Below, piece after piece: positions 1 through 8,169 of a DNA stretch of 19,157 nt. Every line of letters begins with the position of its first letter. Positions within the stretch are counted from its first letter, which is position 1. The stretch lies in the NCBI GenBank assembly GCA_964428745.1, contig CAYRYZ010000029.1:1-19157 (forward strand), read 5' to 3'. The position numbers and the translations under genes were made by a program. The notes under the pieces are model-generated. The model was not told the DNA's origin. It did not search any database and saw only the letters and a list, made by a program, of their open reading frames with translations. The stretch is from GCA-002713455 sp964428745. Lineage in GTDB: Bacteria > Fidelibacterota > Marinisomatia > Marinisomatales > TCS55.

Positions 1-1265
1 TCTTCGAGTGCCCTAGATAAGTTCCTCGCTGCTAACTTTCTCCTTTTAAATTCTGCTCGATACATTCTTCCGGGCAACACAATAGAAATATATTGATCTG
101 CTGCAATAATGTTAATCCCAATGCATGTTGCAATCGTTGTAATAATTAAGGATCCAGTTGAATTTGCAAATGTGAGAACTTTTTCTACTATTTTATTAAG
201 GAGTTGTGCTGTTTCTAATACGGCACCAAAGGTTAAGGCGCAAACAACAAGCCAAATCGTATTCAACATACTTGCCATCCCACCGCGAGTAAGCAAATCA
301 TCCACCATAGGAACACCACTATCAAGAACAAAACCAGAGTGCAATGCTGTCCATACACCCGAGAGCATAGTAAGCGAGTTTGAGAGCTCAGGCTCATTTA
401 CAAAAGTAGAAACAACCTTAGGTTGCAATATGATTGAAAATAATCCTGCTAATAAAGCACCAATTAAGATCGTAGGAAAAGCTGGCATTTTTTTATAGGC
501 TAAAATAAAAATCACTACTATTGGGACAAACGAAATCGCAGTAATATTAAAAGTATTTTGAAGCGTCGACTGGATCAGAGCTAAACCATCTGCATTTCCT
601 TCAGCGTTACTATTTAATCCCATTATTAAGAATATGATCAAGGCAATTACTAAACTAGGTCCTGTTGTCCATACCATATGCCGGATATGTGAGAATAAAT
701 CCGTACCAGCTATCGCTGGAGCCAAATTTGTTGTATCCGATAATGGGGACATTTTATCGCCAAAGTATGCACCGGAAATTATTGCTCCAGCAGTTACAGC
801 TGGAGAAAGTCCTAAGCCGGTCGCAATCCCCATAAGAGCAACACCTAATGTTCCTGCAACAGTCCATGAGCTACCAATACTAAGTGAGGCTATGGCGCAA
901 ATAACGCAAGCTGTAAAATAAAATATAGAAGGTGAAAGAATATTTAAACCATAATAAATCATAGCGGGTACAGTTCCAGACATAATTAAAGTGCCAATCA
1001 ATGCTCCTACCGCCAATAGAATCAGAATAGCACTCATCCCCATGCCAATCCCTTTAACTATTCCAGTTTCAACCTCTTTCCAGGTATATCCATTTTTTAT
1101 AGCAATAATTGCGGCAATACATGCGCTCAAGATTAATGCAATTTGGTTAGCCCCATAAGATGAGTCATCACCATAGAGATAAACCGAAAAAGATAGCATT
1201 ATAATTAACACAACAATGGGTGCAATTGCATCTAGCATGGTAGGGTTTTTATGATGATCGGACAT
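1..1265 (-). CDS. nhaC: NhaC-family Na+/H+ antiporter (3' end off the window)
   Basis: Integral inner-membrane antiporter of the NhaC type, expected to exchange Na+ for H+ and so contribute to sodium and pH homeostasis. The frame starts at ATG 1265 and stays open to the left edge, giving 421 visible residues; family members are usually about 460-500, so the last few dozen are probably missing. Many hydrophobic segments are visible from residue 11 on. The family hallmark lies at about residues 160-184 (GAYFGDKMSPLSDTTNLAPA), and a second conserved stretch near the edge reads AADQYISIVLPGRMYR, followed by NLSRALE. It starts 2 bases after the stop of the enoyl-CoA hydratase gene, so it is probably translated from the same message. 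The trkA-trkH pair lies just upstream, making this a cation-transport neighbourhood. The transported ion is inferred from the family; other NhaC-like proteins act on malate/lactate with Na+. Confidence 0.9.
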   Translation of the reverse strand, partial: MSDHHKNPTMLDAIAPIVVLIIMLSFSVYLYGDDSSYGANQIALILSACIAAIIAIKNGYTWKEVETGIVKGIGMGMSAILILLAVGALIGTLIMSGTVPAMIYYGLNILSPSIFYFTACVICAIASLSIGSSWTVAGTLGVALMGIATGLGLSPAVTAGAIISGAYFGDKMSPLSDTTNLAPAIAGTDLFSHIRHMVWTTGPSLVIALIIFLIMGLNSNAEGNADGLALIQSTLQNTFNITAISFVPIVVIFILAYKKMPAFPTILIGALLAGLFSIILQPKVVSTFVNEPELSNSLTMLSGVWTALHSGFVLDSGVPMVDDLLTRGGMASMLNTIWLVVCALTFGAVLETAQLLNKIVEKVLTFANSTGSLIITTIATCIGINIIAADQYISIVLPGRMYRAEFKRRKLAARNLSRALE

Positions 1266-1267
1266 TA

Positions 1268-2041
1268 TTATTCTCTAAATCTAGGGTCTCGTTTTTCTAC
1301 AAAAGCGGATAATCCTTCATTTGATTCTTTTTTTCCAAATAATTGACTGAATCTATGTGCTTCTTCTTCAAGTCCATCTTGAGTTGATTTTCCATCTCCA
1401 TGCCTTATACATGATAAAGATTCCGCTATAGCATCGGGCCCATTTTTTAAAATCTGGTTTGCTATTTCTTCGCATTTAGTTATTAGCTGATCTTGAGAAA
1501 CAACGTGATTTACCAAACCAATTTCCTTAGCTTCAGATGATTTTACCATCCTTCCAGTTGTTATAATTTCATTAGCTAGACCTAAACCAACTATTTTTGG
1601 AAGGCGCTGAGTACCTCCCCAGCCCGGGAGTATCCCCAATAATACCTCAGGTTGGCCAAACATAGCATTATCACTACAGACGCGAATATGACAAGCTAAA
1701 CTAATTTCACATCCACCACCTAAGGCATATCCATTAACAGCTGCTATAATCGGCTTGGGTGAATTCTCAATAGTTAAAGTTAAACCCTGCCCTGCTTTAG
1801 CAAACACAAGTGCTTCATCAGGACCTATTTTTTGCATTTTTTTAATATCAGCACCGGCTACAAATGCTTTGTCACCCGAGCCTGAAATTATCATGACTCC
1901 AACTGATTTGTCATCTATACATGATCGAATAGCAGATTCTAATTCATTAAGGACCACTTCATTCATTGCATTCATAGCTTCAGGTCTATCAATGGTGAGC
2001 CTTGCAATATTGTTTTTAGTATCTTTAATTATAAATGACAC
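1268..2041 (-). CDS. Enoyl-CoA hydratase/isomerase (crotonase) family protein
   Basis: Crotonase-fold cytoplasmic enzyme of 257 residues, most likely hydrating trans-2-enoyl-CoA to 3-hydroxyacyl-CoA in fatty-acid beta-oxidation or a related acyl-CoA route. Both glutamates of true hydratases are present: Glu112 in GGGCEISLACH and Glu132 in FGQPEVLLGILPGWGGTQ. The oxyanion-hole stretches AFVAGADI (about 59-66) and ALGGG (106-110) are intact, as is the N-terminal LTIDRPEAMNAMN. I chose GTG at 2041 over the in-frame TTG at 2056. GTG gives the usual family N-terminus and has a GGAA Shine-Dalgarno-like sequence 9 bases upstream, whereas nothing precedes the TTG. With GTG the gene begins 5 bases after the trkH stop. 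No other acyl-CoA enzymes are nearby, so the substrate chain length and pathway are unknown. A 3-hydroxybutyryl-CoA dehydratase role is an alternative. Confidence 0.88.
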   Translation of the reverse strand: MSFIIKDTKNNIARLTIDRPEAMNAMNEVVLNELESAIRSCIDDKSVGVMIISGSGDKAFVAGADIKKMQKIGPDEALVFAKAGQGLTLTIENSPKPIIAAVNGYALGGGCEISLACHIRVCSDNAMFGQPEVLLGILPGWGGTQRLPKIVGLGLANEIITTGRMVKSSEAKEIGLVNHVVSQDQLITKCEEIANQILKNGPDAIAESLSCIRHGDGKSTQDGLEEEAHRFSQLFGKKESNEGLSAFVEKRDPRFRE

Positions 2042-2046
2042 AATTA

Positions 2047-3516
2047 TTATTTCCAAAAAGTTCGCGTAAAGATTACCATTAAAGTAAAAATTTCGAGCCT
2101 ACCTAGAAGCATACATACTGAAAGCATCCATTTCCCGACTGGATGAAGCAGGGCATAGCTATCTGTAGGACCAAATTCACCAAAACCTGGGCCAATATTT
2201 CCTATCGCTGAGGCTGCTGCGCCAATTGCGGTCTCTAAATCAAGGTTTAATGCCGTTAATGTTAAAGTTGTAAATGCAAAAATTGAAATATAGATAAGGA
2301 AAAAGCCCAAAGTATTTCTAATTACATCTTCACTAATGAATCTATCTCCGATTCGTATCGGTAAAATCGCCCGCGAATGAAGCATATGACGAGTTTCTGT
2401 TGCGGCATATTTTATTAATAATATAAATCTTGCAACTTTCATTCCTCCGCCGGTGGATCCGCCCATCCCACCAATAAACATAAGTACAATAATTAGGAAC
2501 TGACATAAATAAGGCCAAATTTCATAATTCGCAGATGCATATCCAGTAGTAGTTAGTATAGAAACGGTTTGAAATAAAGATTTCAAAAAATTATCATGTG
2601 TCCAATATGAATTGGAGTAAGAAATATTAACGTAAACTATAGCAGTTATACCTAGAGCAATACTTAGATATGCTAAAAATTCAGAATCTCTTATATAGGC
2701 TTTTACATTACCCGTTAGTGCACGGAAATGTAGAGTAAAATTCACTCCAGCGATGAACATAAATAAAATAATAATGTAATGGATTGCTGGATTACTATAG
2801 GCTGCAATACTTGCATTTTGAGTACTAAAACCTCCTGTAGGCATTGTAGTTAATGCATGGCAAATTGAATCAAACCACGGCATACCAGCCAATCCGAGAA
2901 GTAGTGCTTGAATTATTGTTAGTCCAATATAAACCATCCACAACATTTTTGCTGTTTCTTTAACGCGAGGCCGTATCTTATCTGCAACAGGACCAGGCAC
3001 CTCCGCCTTAAACAATTGGACACCACCAACGCCTAATAGAGGCAAAATAGCAATAGTAAAAACAATAATTCCCATACCACCAATCCACTGGATAAATGAT
3101 CTCCAGAATAAAATACCATGGGGTAAACTTTCGATTCCATTTTCAAGATTTGGTAATGTATTCGGGTTGCCTATAATTGATGATCCAGTTGTTGTCACTC
3201 CTGACATCGACTCAAACCATGCATCAGTAAAATTTGGAATTGACCCGCTTAAATAAAATGGCAAAGATCCAGCTAAGGCAATTAGAATCCAGGCTAGCGA
3301 AACAATCGCAAACCCATCCTTGCTCTTTAATGATCGATTTTTCTTAGTTAAAAACCAAAATGGTAAACCAATAATAATACATATCATCATAGATTGAAAA
3401 TGACCTGTCAAGTCTGGTTCATCATATCCCCAAGCAATTGCCATGGGTATTAGCATTGATAGACCAGTAATAACTAACAATGCAGAAAGAATATTAAGAA
3501 TTGTTTTGGGGTTCAA
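2047..3516 (-). CDS. trkH: Trk-type K+ transporter, membrane subunit TrkH
   Basis: Ion-conducting membrane subunit of the Trk K+ uptake system, 489 residues, close to the roughly 480 typical of the family. Four pore loops are visible with their filter glycines: TTTGSS (Gly111), MPTGGFST (Gly228), TTTGYAS (Gly325) and GNIGPGFG (Gly442). The glycine-rich GGMGGSTGGGMKVARF segment (349-364) after the third loop and the RPRVKETAKMLW linker (182-193) are typical of TrkH. The start is TTG at 3516, directly after the trkA TGA with no gap; TGAGG lies 5 bases upstream inside trkA, and MNPKTILNILSALLVITGLS aligns with the usual family N-terminus. Adjacency to trkA implies translational coupling and assembly into one complex, with TrkA gating the pore. 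All expected functional elements are present. Confidence 0.95.
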   Translation of the reverse strand: MNPKTILNILSALLVITGLSMLIPMAIAWGYDEPDLTGHFQSMMICIIIGLPFWFLTKKNRSLKSKDGFAIVSLAWILIALAGSLPFYLSGSIPNFTDAWFESMSGVTTTGSSIIGNPNTLPNLENGIESLPHGILFWRSFIQWIGGMGIIVFTIAILPLLGVGGVQLFKAEVPGPVADKIRPRVKETAKMLWMVYIGLTIIQALLLGLAGMPWFDSICHALTTMPTGGFSTQNASIAAYSNPAIHYIIILFMFIAGVNFTLHFRALTGNVKAYIRDSEFLAYLSIALGITAIVYVNISYSNSYWTHDNFLKSLFQTVSILTTTGYASANYEIWPYLCQFLIIVLMFIGGMGGSTGGGMKVARFILLIKYAATETRHMLHSRAILPIRIGDRFISEDVIRNTLGFFLIYISIFAFTTLTLTALNLDLETAIGAAASAIGNIGPGFGEFGPTDSYALLHPVGKWMLSVCMLLGRLEIFTLMVIFTRTFWK

Positions 3517-4863
3517 TCAGGCCTCAAAAAGCTGCCTTAATTTTGGAACAGCCTTAGATTTTGCAAAAACCAAAACAGTATCTTCTTCGGTTAACTGTGT
3601 TGCTCCCCTTGCTATTGTTAGATTACCATGGTGGTTAATCACGCCGACTATACTATCTTCAGGAAATTTTATATCTTCAAGAGGTGCTTTTGTCACTTTA
3701 CTACCTGGTTCAGGACTGAATTCTACAACATCAATATCAATTTCATCAAAAGTAGTTACAGATTTTTCAGTTTGGTCACTACTGATTAGTCTTAGTATAG
3801 AATTGACGGTTGACATGTTTTTACTTAACACAGATCCAAATCCAATCTCATGAACTATCGGCATATACTCTGTTGTACTCACATGTATGACAACCTGTTT
3901 AACTCCTAAATGCCGAGCTAACATACCTGACAGTAAATTAGTTTGCTCGTTTTCAGTTACAGCAATAAAGCTATCTGCATCACCAATATTTTCAGCTTTT
4001 AGTAATTCAACATCAGTCCCATCGCCATGTAAAATCATAGTTTGTTTTAAATTTGAAGCTAGCCACTCAGCTTTATCTCTTCTACTATCAATCATCCGAA
4101 CATTAATTTCATTTTCTAGTTTTTCCGCTATGCTTCTGCCAATTTTGCTCCCACCAAGTATAATTATTGATTTAGTAGGCGTAGTTTCCTTACCAAGCAA
4201 AGACATTAAAGTTTCAAGGCGTTCTGTTTTAACAATAAAATATGCTGTGTCTGACTGTTTAAATTCGAAATCAGCCCAAGGAACATGTGATTCACTTTCT
4301 CTTAGAACATTAATAATTCCAAATTTAAAATCACGTTCTTCTTCGCATACTTCACGAACAGTTTTCCCGACGATTGGACAGGTTTCATCTAGTCTAACTC
4401 CAATCATTTGCATCCTTCCACCTTCAAATTCTGTTGATTGAGTAGCATAAGAATGGCGAACAAGTTGAACAATTTCGCGGCAAGCTTCTTTTTCAGGATG
4501 TATAGCTAGATCAACGCCAAACTTTTCAGGTTTAATAATGGATTCTCTTGCTGTGTACTGCTGATTTCGAAGACGAGCAATAATTTTTTTTGCACCTAGT
4601 TCATGAGCTTGTTGCGAAGCAATCAAATTGACCTCATCCACTCGGGTAACGCAAAGAACATAATCTGCCTCCTGCACATTAGCTGCAGATAAATTATGAG
4701 GACTAGCGCCATTACCCTCTACCACGATTACATCAAGATTTTCACTAGCCCTTTTACATTTTGTCGCGCTTACATCCATGACCGTAATGTCATGATCTTC
4801 TTGGCTTAATGATTTTGCTACATGATAGCCAACTTCGCCTACGCCAATTATAACGATTCGCAT
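3517..4863 (-). CDS. trkA: Trk system K+ uptake regulatory subunit TrkA
   Basis: Cytoplasmic peripheral subunit that binds NAD(H) and nucleotides and gates TrkH. It is 448 residues with the double architecture of TrkA: RCK_N Rossmann domain 1 (GVGEVG at 7-12, acidic Asp30 at the end of the second strand), RCK_C 1 (about 150-215), RCK_N 2 (GGSKIG at 237-242, Asp259) and RCK_C 2 (about 370-448). Both dinucleotide-binding motifs look usable. The ATG at 4863 has AAGGG 7 bases upstream. It follows murA after 66 bases, the longest gap in this gene run, in which I found neither a convincing terminator hairpin nor a clear promoter. It directly abuts trkH, consistent with a trkAH operon. Confidence 0.95.
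   Translation of the reverse strand: MRIVIIGVGEVGYHVAKSLSQEDHDITVMDVSATKCKRASENLDVIVVEGNGASPHNLSAANVQEADYVLCVTRVDEVNLIASQQAHELGAKKIIARLRNQQYTARESIIKPEKFGVDLAIHPEKEACREIVQLVRHSYATQSTEFEGGRMQMIGVRLDETCPIVGKTVREVCEEERDFKFGIINVLRESESHVPWADFEFKQSDTAYFIVKTERLETLMSLLGKETTPTKSIIILGGSKIGRSIAEKLENEINVRMIDSRRDKAEWLASNLKQTMILHGDGTDVELLKAENIGDADSFIAVTENEQTNLLSGMLARHLGVKQVVIHVSTTEYMPIVHEIGFGSVLSKNMSTVNSILRLISSDQTEKSVTTFDEIDIDVVEFSPEPGSKVTKAPLEDIKFPEDSIVGVINHHGNLTIARGATQLTEEDTVLVFAKSKAVPKLRQLFEA
3522..3526 (-). promoter_or_regulatory. Shine-Dalgarno site supporting the TTG start of trkH
   Basis: Read on the minus strand the bases are TGAGG, inside the last codons of trkA, with a 5-base spacer (including the trkA TGA stop) before the trkH TTG. 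The spacing supports initiation at TTG rather than at a later ATG. Confidence 0.55.
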
Positions 4864-4929
4864 AATGAATCCCTTCCCGTCAAAGCATGTATTTTAAATA
4901 ATTTTAACAAATGATTTCCATTCTTTTAT

Positions 4930-6180
4930 TTATTCATTCTCTCTATAAATTTTCGCCCCTAAAGAATGAAATTTTTCTTCAATTCGTTCATACCCACGAT
5001 CAATATGATACACACGGCTAATATTCGTTCTTCCTTTAGCAATAAGTCCAGCAATCACCAGTGAGGCGCTGGCTCTAATATCGGTAGACATAACTTGAGC
5101 TCCCTTTAATCCCTTAACGCCTCTCACAATAGCAGAATTATTTTCTGTAGTTATATCTGCGCCTAATCGGTTAAGCTCTGGTACATGTGAAAAACGATCA
5201 TGATATATATTATCAGTAATAACGCTCGTGCCATTAGATGTTGACATTAAAGCAATCCATTGAGCTTGGAGATCTGTTGGAAATCCTGGATAGACATCTG
5301 TGCTCATATCAACTGGTTTAATTAAATCACATTGATCAATGGTAATTGAATTTTCTGTAGTTGATAAATGGCAACCTACTTGGGACAGTTTATCTAAAAC
5401 TGTCGATAAATGATTTGGGTCTACTTTTGTTAGTGTAATTCTTCCTAGTGTGGCGCCAGCAAAAAGAAATGTTCCTGCCTCAATCATGTCAGGGATTATT
5501 GATATGTCAAAGGGCTTTAACTTATCAACGCCAGTAATTATTAATTGATTTGTTCCTATTCCTTCAATATCCGCGCCCATTTGATTCAATGTTTCACACA
5601 ATTGTACAATATGTGGTTCTGCAGCTGCATTGCTTATTTTGGTAATTCCATCAGCAAGTACTGAAGCCATAGTAATATTAGCAGTAGCCCCAACTGAGGC
5701 AACTTCAAAATGGATGTTAGCACCAACGAGCCTCTCACAGCGCGCGATGATATACCCATCTTTAAGAATAATTTTAGCACCAAGTTTTTCAAAACCTTTT
5801 AAATGATAATCTACTGGCCTTGGTCCCCAGGCACATCCACCAGGAAGTGAAACTCGAGCTTCACCAAATCGAGCTAATAACGGACCCATAACATAAAAAG
5901 AGGCACGCATTGTTTTTACTAAATCATAAGGTGCCTCTAGTGAAGTAATATTGGAAGCATCAATAGTTAAAGAATGGTTATCAAAATTGGAAGTAGCTCC
6001 AAGTAAGTTTAGTAATTTAAGAAATGTTCGCGTATCACGTAGGTCAGGGACTCGTTGTAATTTAGATTTTCCATCAACTAATAATGATAAAGCCATAATA
6101 GGTAGAACAGCATTTTTAGCGCCACTAATTTCAATAGATCCACTTAAAGGGTTTCCCCCATCAATTACTAATTTATCCAT
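4930..6180 (-). CDS. murA: UDP-N-acetylglucosamine 1-carboxyvinyltransferase
   Basis: Catalyses the first committed step of peptidoglycan synthesis in the cytoplasm: transfer of enolpyruvyl from PEP to UDP-GlcNAc. At 416 residues it has the normal family length. Lys22-Asn23 lie in SGAKNAVLP. The catalytic cysteine is Cys116 in LPGGCAWGPRPVDYH, i.e. the fosfomycin-sensitive cysteine form rather than the aspartate form. PGFPTDLQAQ carries the conserved aspartate, and an HDRFSHVPEL segment follows. An open extension upstream to 6255 exists but runs through the recN coding frame, and MDKLVIDGG is the normal family start. ATG 6180 overlaps the recN stop by 8 bases and has GGAGG just 3 bases upstream, so it is probably translationally coupled to recN. 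The product shows that the cell builds a peptidoglycan wall. Confidence 0.96.
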   Translation of the reverse strand: MDKLVIDGGNPLSGSIEISGAKNAVLPIMALSLLVDGKSKLQRVPDLRDTRTFLKLLNLLGATSNFDNHSLTIDASNITSLEAPYDLVKTMRASFYVMGPLLARFGEARVSLPGGCAWGPRPVDYHLKGFEKLGAKIILKDGYIIARCERLVGANIHFEVASVGATANITMASVLADGITKISNAAAEPHIVQLCETLNQMGADIEGIGTNQLIITGVDKLKPFDISIIPDMIEAGTFLFAGATLGRITLTKVDPNHLSTVLDKLSQVGCHLSTTENSITIDQCDLIKPVDMSTDVYPGFPTDLQAQWIALMSTSNGTSVITDNIYHDRFSHVPELNRLGADITTENNSAIVRGVKGLKGAQVMSTDIRASASLVIAGLIAKGRTNISRVYHIDRGYERIEEKFHSLGAKIYRENE

Positions 6181-7825
6181 GAGCCTCCGTTCTGAATTGT
6201 TTTGCTGAGGAAATACTTTCAGAAGAAACAATATCACCACTAAACAACTCTGCAATAGCTTGAACTTTTTCTTTTTCAGATAAATAACGTGCTAAAACTT
6301 CAGTTTGGTCGTTAGAAATTTTTTTTGATACATATAAATGGTGATCAGCTTTGGAAGCTATTTGAGGTAAATGTGTAATACAAATAACCTGTTTTTCTTT
6401 GCTTAAACTACTTAGTGCCTCACTAACTTTTTCGGCTGCTTTCCCTGAAATGCCAGTATCTATCTCATCAAATACTAAAGTTCCCACTGGATCACTCTTT
6501 TTAAGAACAGATTTAATTGCTAGCATGATTCTCGACACCTCACCTCCCGATGCAATTTTAATAAGGGGCTTTGGATTCTCTCCTGGATTTGCACTAAAGA
6601 AAAATTCTACTTGATCATATCCTTTTGGCCCAAAAAGAACTCCATTATTTTCAAAAATAATTAGGCTATGTTCATCAAATCTAGTGCTTACTGATATATT
6701 AAATAGAGCACCTGGCATATTTAATTCAGTTAAGGCAGATTGAACTTCATCCTCAATAGTTTTAATTGATTTAGAGCGAACTTCATGAATCTCATCTGCT
6801 AATCGCTGATACTGCATTATCAGCAATTTCCTTTCTTCTTTGTTTTGAGAAATTTTTACATCTAGCTTGGTAAGCTGATCTAATTCATCTTTTGCTTCTT
6901 CAATAAATGACTGTACTGATTCTATTGATCCACCATATTTCCTCTTTAACGATTCAATAGAATGTAAACGCTCTTCAATCTCTTTTAATAAAGATGGGTC
7001 ATCATCTATAGTCTCTGCATATTGTAAGAGGCCCGATGATGCATCTTGAATAGAAACCGCTGCCTGATCTATAGATTCAATAAATGGTTTAATTGATTTA
7101 TCATAAAAGGATAATTTTTCAAGGTCCGTAATTGAAGAAGACAATTGACGATAAATTGAGTGTTCATGCTCAGTTAATGATTGATTTAGATTTCTAACAG
7201 TTGAAATCAATTCATCTATATGGTTTAAACGTTTAAATTTCTGACTTAAATCAATATCTTCATTAATCTGAGGATCAACTATATTTATCTCCTGCAATTG
7301 AAATTCAAGCAACTCTTTTCTAGTAGCTGCATTATCACTTAATTCTTTTAATTTTAAAAGTTGCTGATCAATTTTAATTAAATTATTGTAAGCGGATTCA
7401 ATTTCTAATACTTTATTGTCTATTCTGCAAAATCTATCTAAAAAATCTATATGCGTATTAGAGTTCATGATAAATTGCTGCTCATGTTGTCCGTGAAAAT
7501 CAGCTGCAGTTTCAACACAATCTCTAAATCGAGGTTCAGAAATTGGTTCATCATTAATAAAAGAACGCATACGTCCTGCTTTGCTAACCAATCGTCTATA
7601 TATCAATCCACCATCCAAATCAATTTCTGCTTCAACAACTGCCTGATTCTGGCCACTTCTAACGTCGGTTTTTTCAGCTCTATTCCCAAGAGCAATTTGA
7701 AGCGCTTTCAAAACAATTGATTTACCTGCACCTGTTTCACCCGTAATAACCGTTAGTCCATCATTTATCGGTAATTCTAATTCATCAATGATGGCAAAAT
7801 CTTTTATATAAATTCGTTTAATCAT
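6173..7825 (-). CDS. recN: DNA repair protein RecN (SMC-like ATPase)
   Basis: Cytoplasmic SMC-like ATPase acting early in recombinational repair of double-strand breaks. It has 550 residues, the standard length. The N-terminal ATPase half carries Walker A GETGAGKS (29-36), followed by a long helical, coiled-coil-rich middle (about 140-360, rich in Glu, Lys, Leu and Ile). The C-terminal half has the ABC signature ASGGEVSRIMLA (425-436), Walker B TLVFDEIDTG (449-458) and the switch histidine in ITHLPQIA (His485). ATG 7825 overlaps the TGA of the upstream VanZ-like gene in a four-base ATGA junction, and the 3' end overlaps murA by 8 bases. No LexA-type operator can be placed because there is no intergenic space; expression presumably comes from upstream. 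Confidence 0.96.
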   Translation of the reverse strand: MIKRIYIKDFAIIDELELPINDGLTVITGETGAGKSIVLKALQIALGNRAEKTDVRSGQNQAVVEAEIDLDGGLIYRRLVSKAGRMRSFINDEPISEPRFRDCVETAADFHGQHEQQFIMNSNTHIDFLDRFCRIDNKVLEIESAYNNLIKIDQQLLKLKELSDNAATRKELLEFQLQEINIVDPQINEDIDLSQKFKRLNHIDELISTVRNLNQSLTEHEHSIYRQLSSSITDLEKLSFYDKSIKPFIESIDQAAVSIQDASSGLLQYAETIDDDPSLLKEIEERLHSIESLKRKYGGSIESVQSFIEEAKDELDQLTKLDVKISQNKEERKLLIMQYQRLADEIHEVRSKSIKTIEDEVQSALTELNMPGALFNISVSTRFDEHSLIIFENNGVLFGPKGYDQVEFFFSANPGENPKPLIKIASGGEVSRIMLAIKSVLKKSDPVGTLVFDEIDTGISGKAAEKVSEALSSLSKEKQVICITHLPQIASKADHHLYVSKKISNDQTEVLARYLSEKEKVQAIAELFSGDIVSSESISSAKQFRTEAHG

Positions 7826-8169
7826 GTATCAGTATTTCCTGATATTAGCAATGCTCCAATGGCGGTTCCTATTGCATCAGCAAGCACATCAAATGCACTT
7901 GAAAATCTACCTGAAATAAATGATTGTAAAAATTCATCAATTGAACCAAAAAGTATTCCAAAAATAATTACTAGTATTACTGAATTAAGATTAACTTTTT
8001 TGAGACTCTTCATCGCAAGAACTCCTAGAATAAAATATTCAATTAAATGAATAAGCTTGTCCCAATTCAAAAGCCAAGTTTTCGGTAGAGCTTGAGCAGG
8101 TAAAGATGAAAGCATAAGAATTAAAGCCATGTAAAGGATAAGTAATATTCTAAAAGTTTTATAATTCAT
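7822..8169 (-). CDS. VanZ-like family membrane protein
   Basis: Small inner-membrane protein of 115 residues with about four hydrophobic segments (about 6-25, 38-54, 63-83, 94-110). The VanZ-like signature is clear: WDKLIHLIEYFILG, then GSIDEFLQSFISGRFSSAFD and VLADAIGTAIGALL. VanZ itself gives low-level teicoplanin resistance, but most short chromosomal relatives have no assigned role, and I do not infer resistance here. ATG 8169 overlaps the end of the NAD(P)HX repair gene by 11 bases, and its stop overlaps recN by 4 bases, so it is embedded in the same message. The proximity to murA is suggestive of an envelope role but is not evidence for one. Confidence 0.85.
   Translation of the reverse strand: MNYKTFRILLILYMALILMLSSLPAQALPKTWLLNWDKLIHLIEYFILGVLAMKSLKKVNLNSVILVIIFGILFGSIDEFLQSFISGRFSSAFDVLADAIGTAIGALLISGNTDT

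Noticed and set aside
109..921. Plus-strand open frames at 109-498 and 634-921
   Set aside because: Both are antisense to the continuous NhaC frame, whose family motifs are clear, and neither translation resembles a known protein.
2042..2056. TTG start of the enoyl-CoA hydratase at 2056
   Set aside because: No Shine-Dalgarno precedes it; GTG 2041 fits the family N-terminus and has GGAA upstream.
3443..4441. Plus-strand open frames at 3443-3853 and 3887-4441
   Set aside because: They are antisense to trkA/trkH, Ser/Thr-rich and low in motifs, as expected of complement-strand shadows.
4864..4929. Promoter or terminator between murA and trkA
   Set aside because: The 66 bases contain AT-rich hexamers but no -35/-10 pair with acceptable spacing and no hairpin followed by a T run on the minus strand.
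6181..6255. N-terminal extension of MurA to 6255
   Set aside because: It lies within the recN coding region, and the family's normal start MDKLVIDGG is at 6180, preceded by GGAGG.
7822..8169. Glycopeptide resistance gene vanZ
   Set aside because: Only the VanZ-like fold signature is present; there are no other van genes, and short chromosomal relatives are common without a resistance role.
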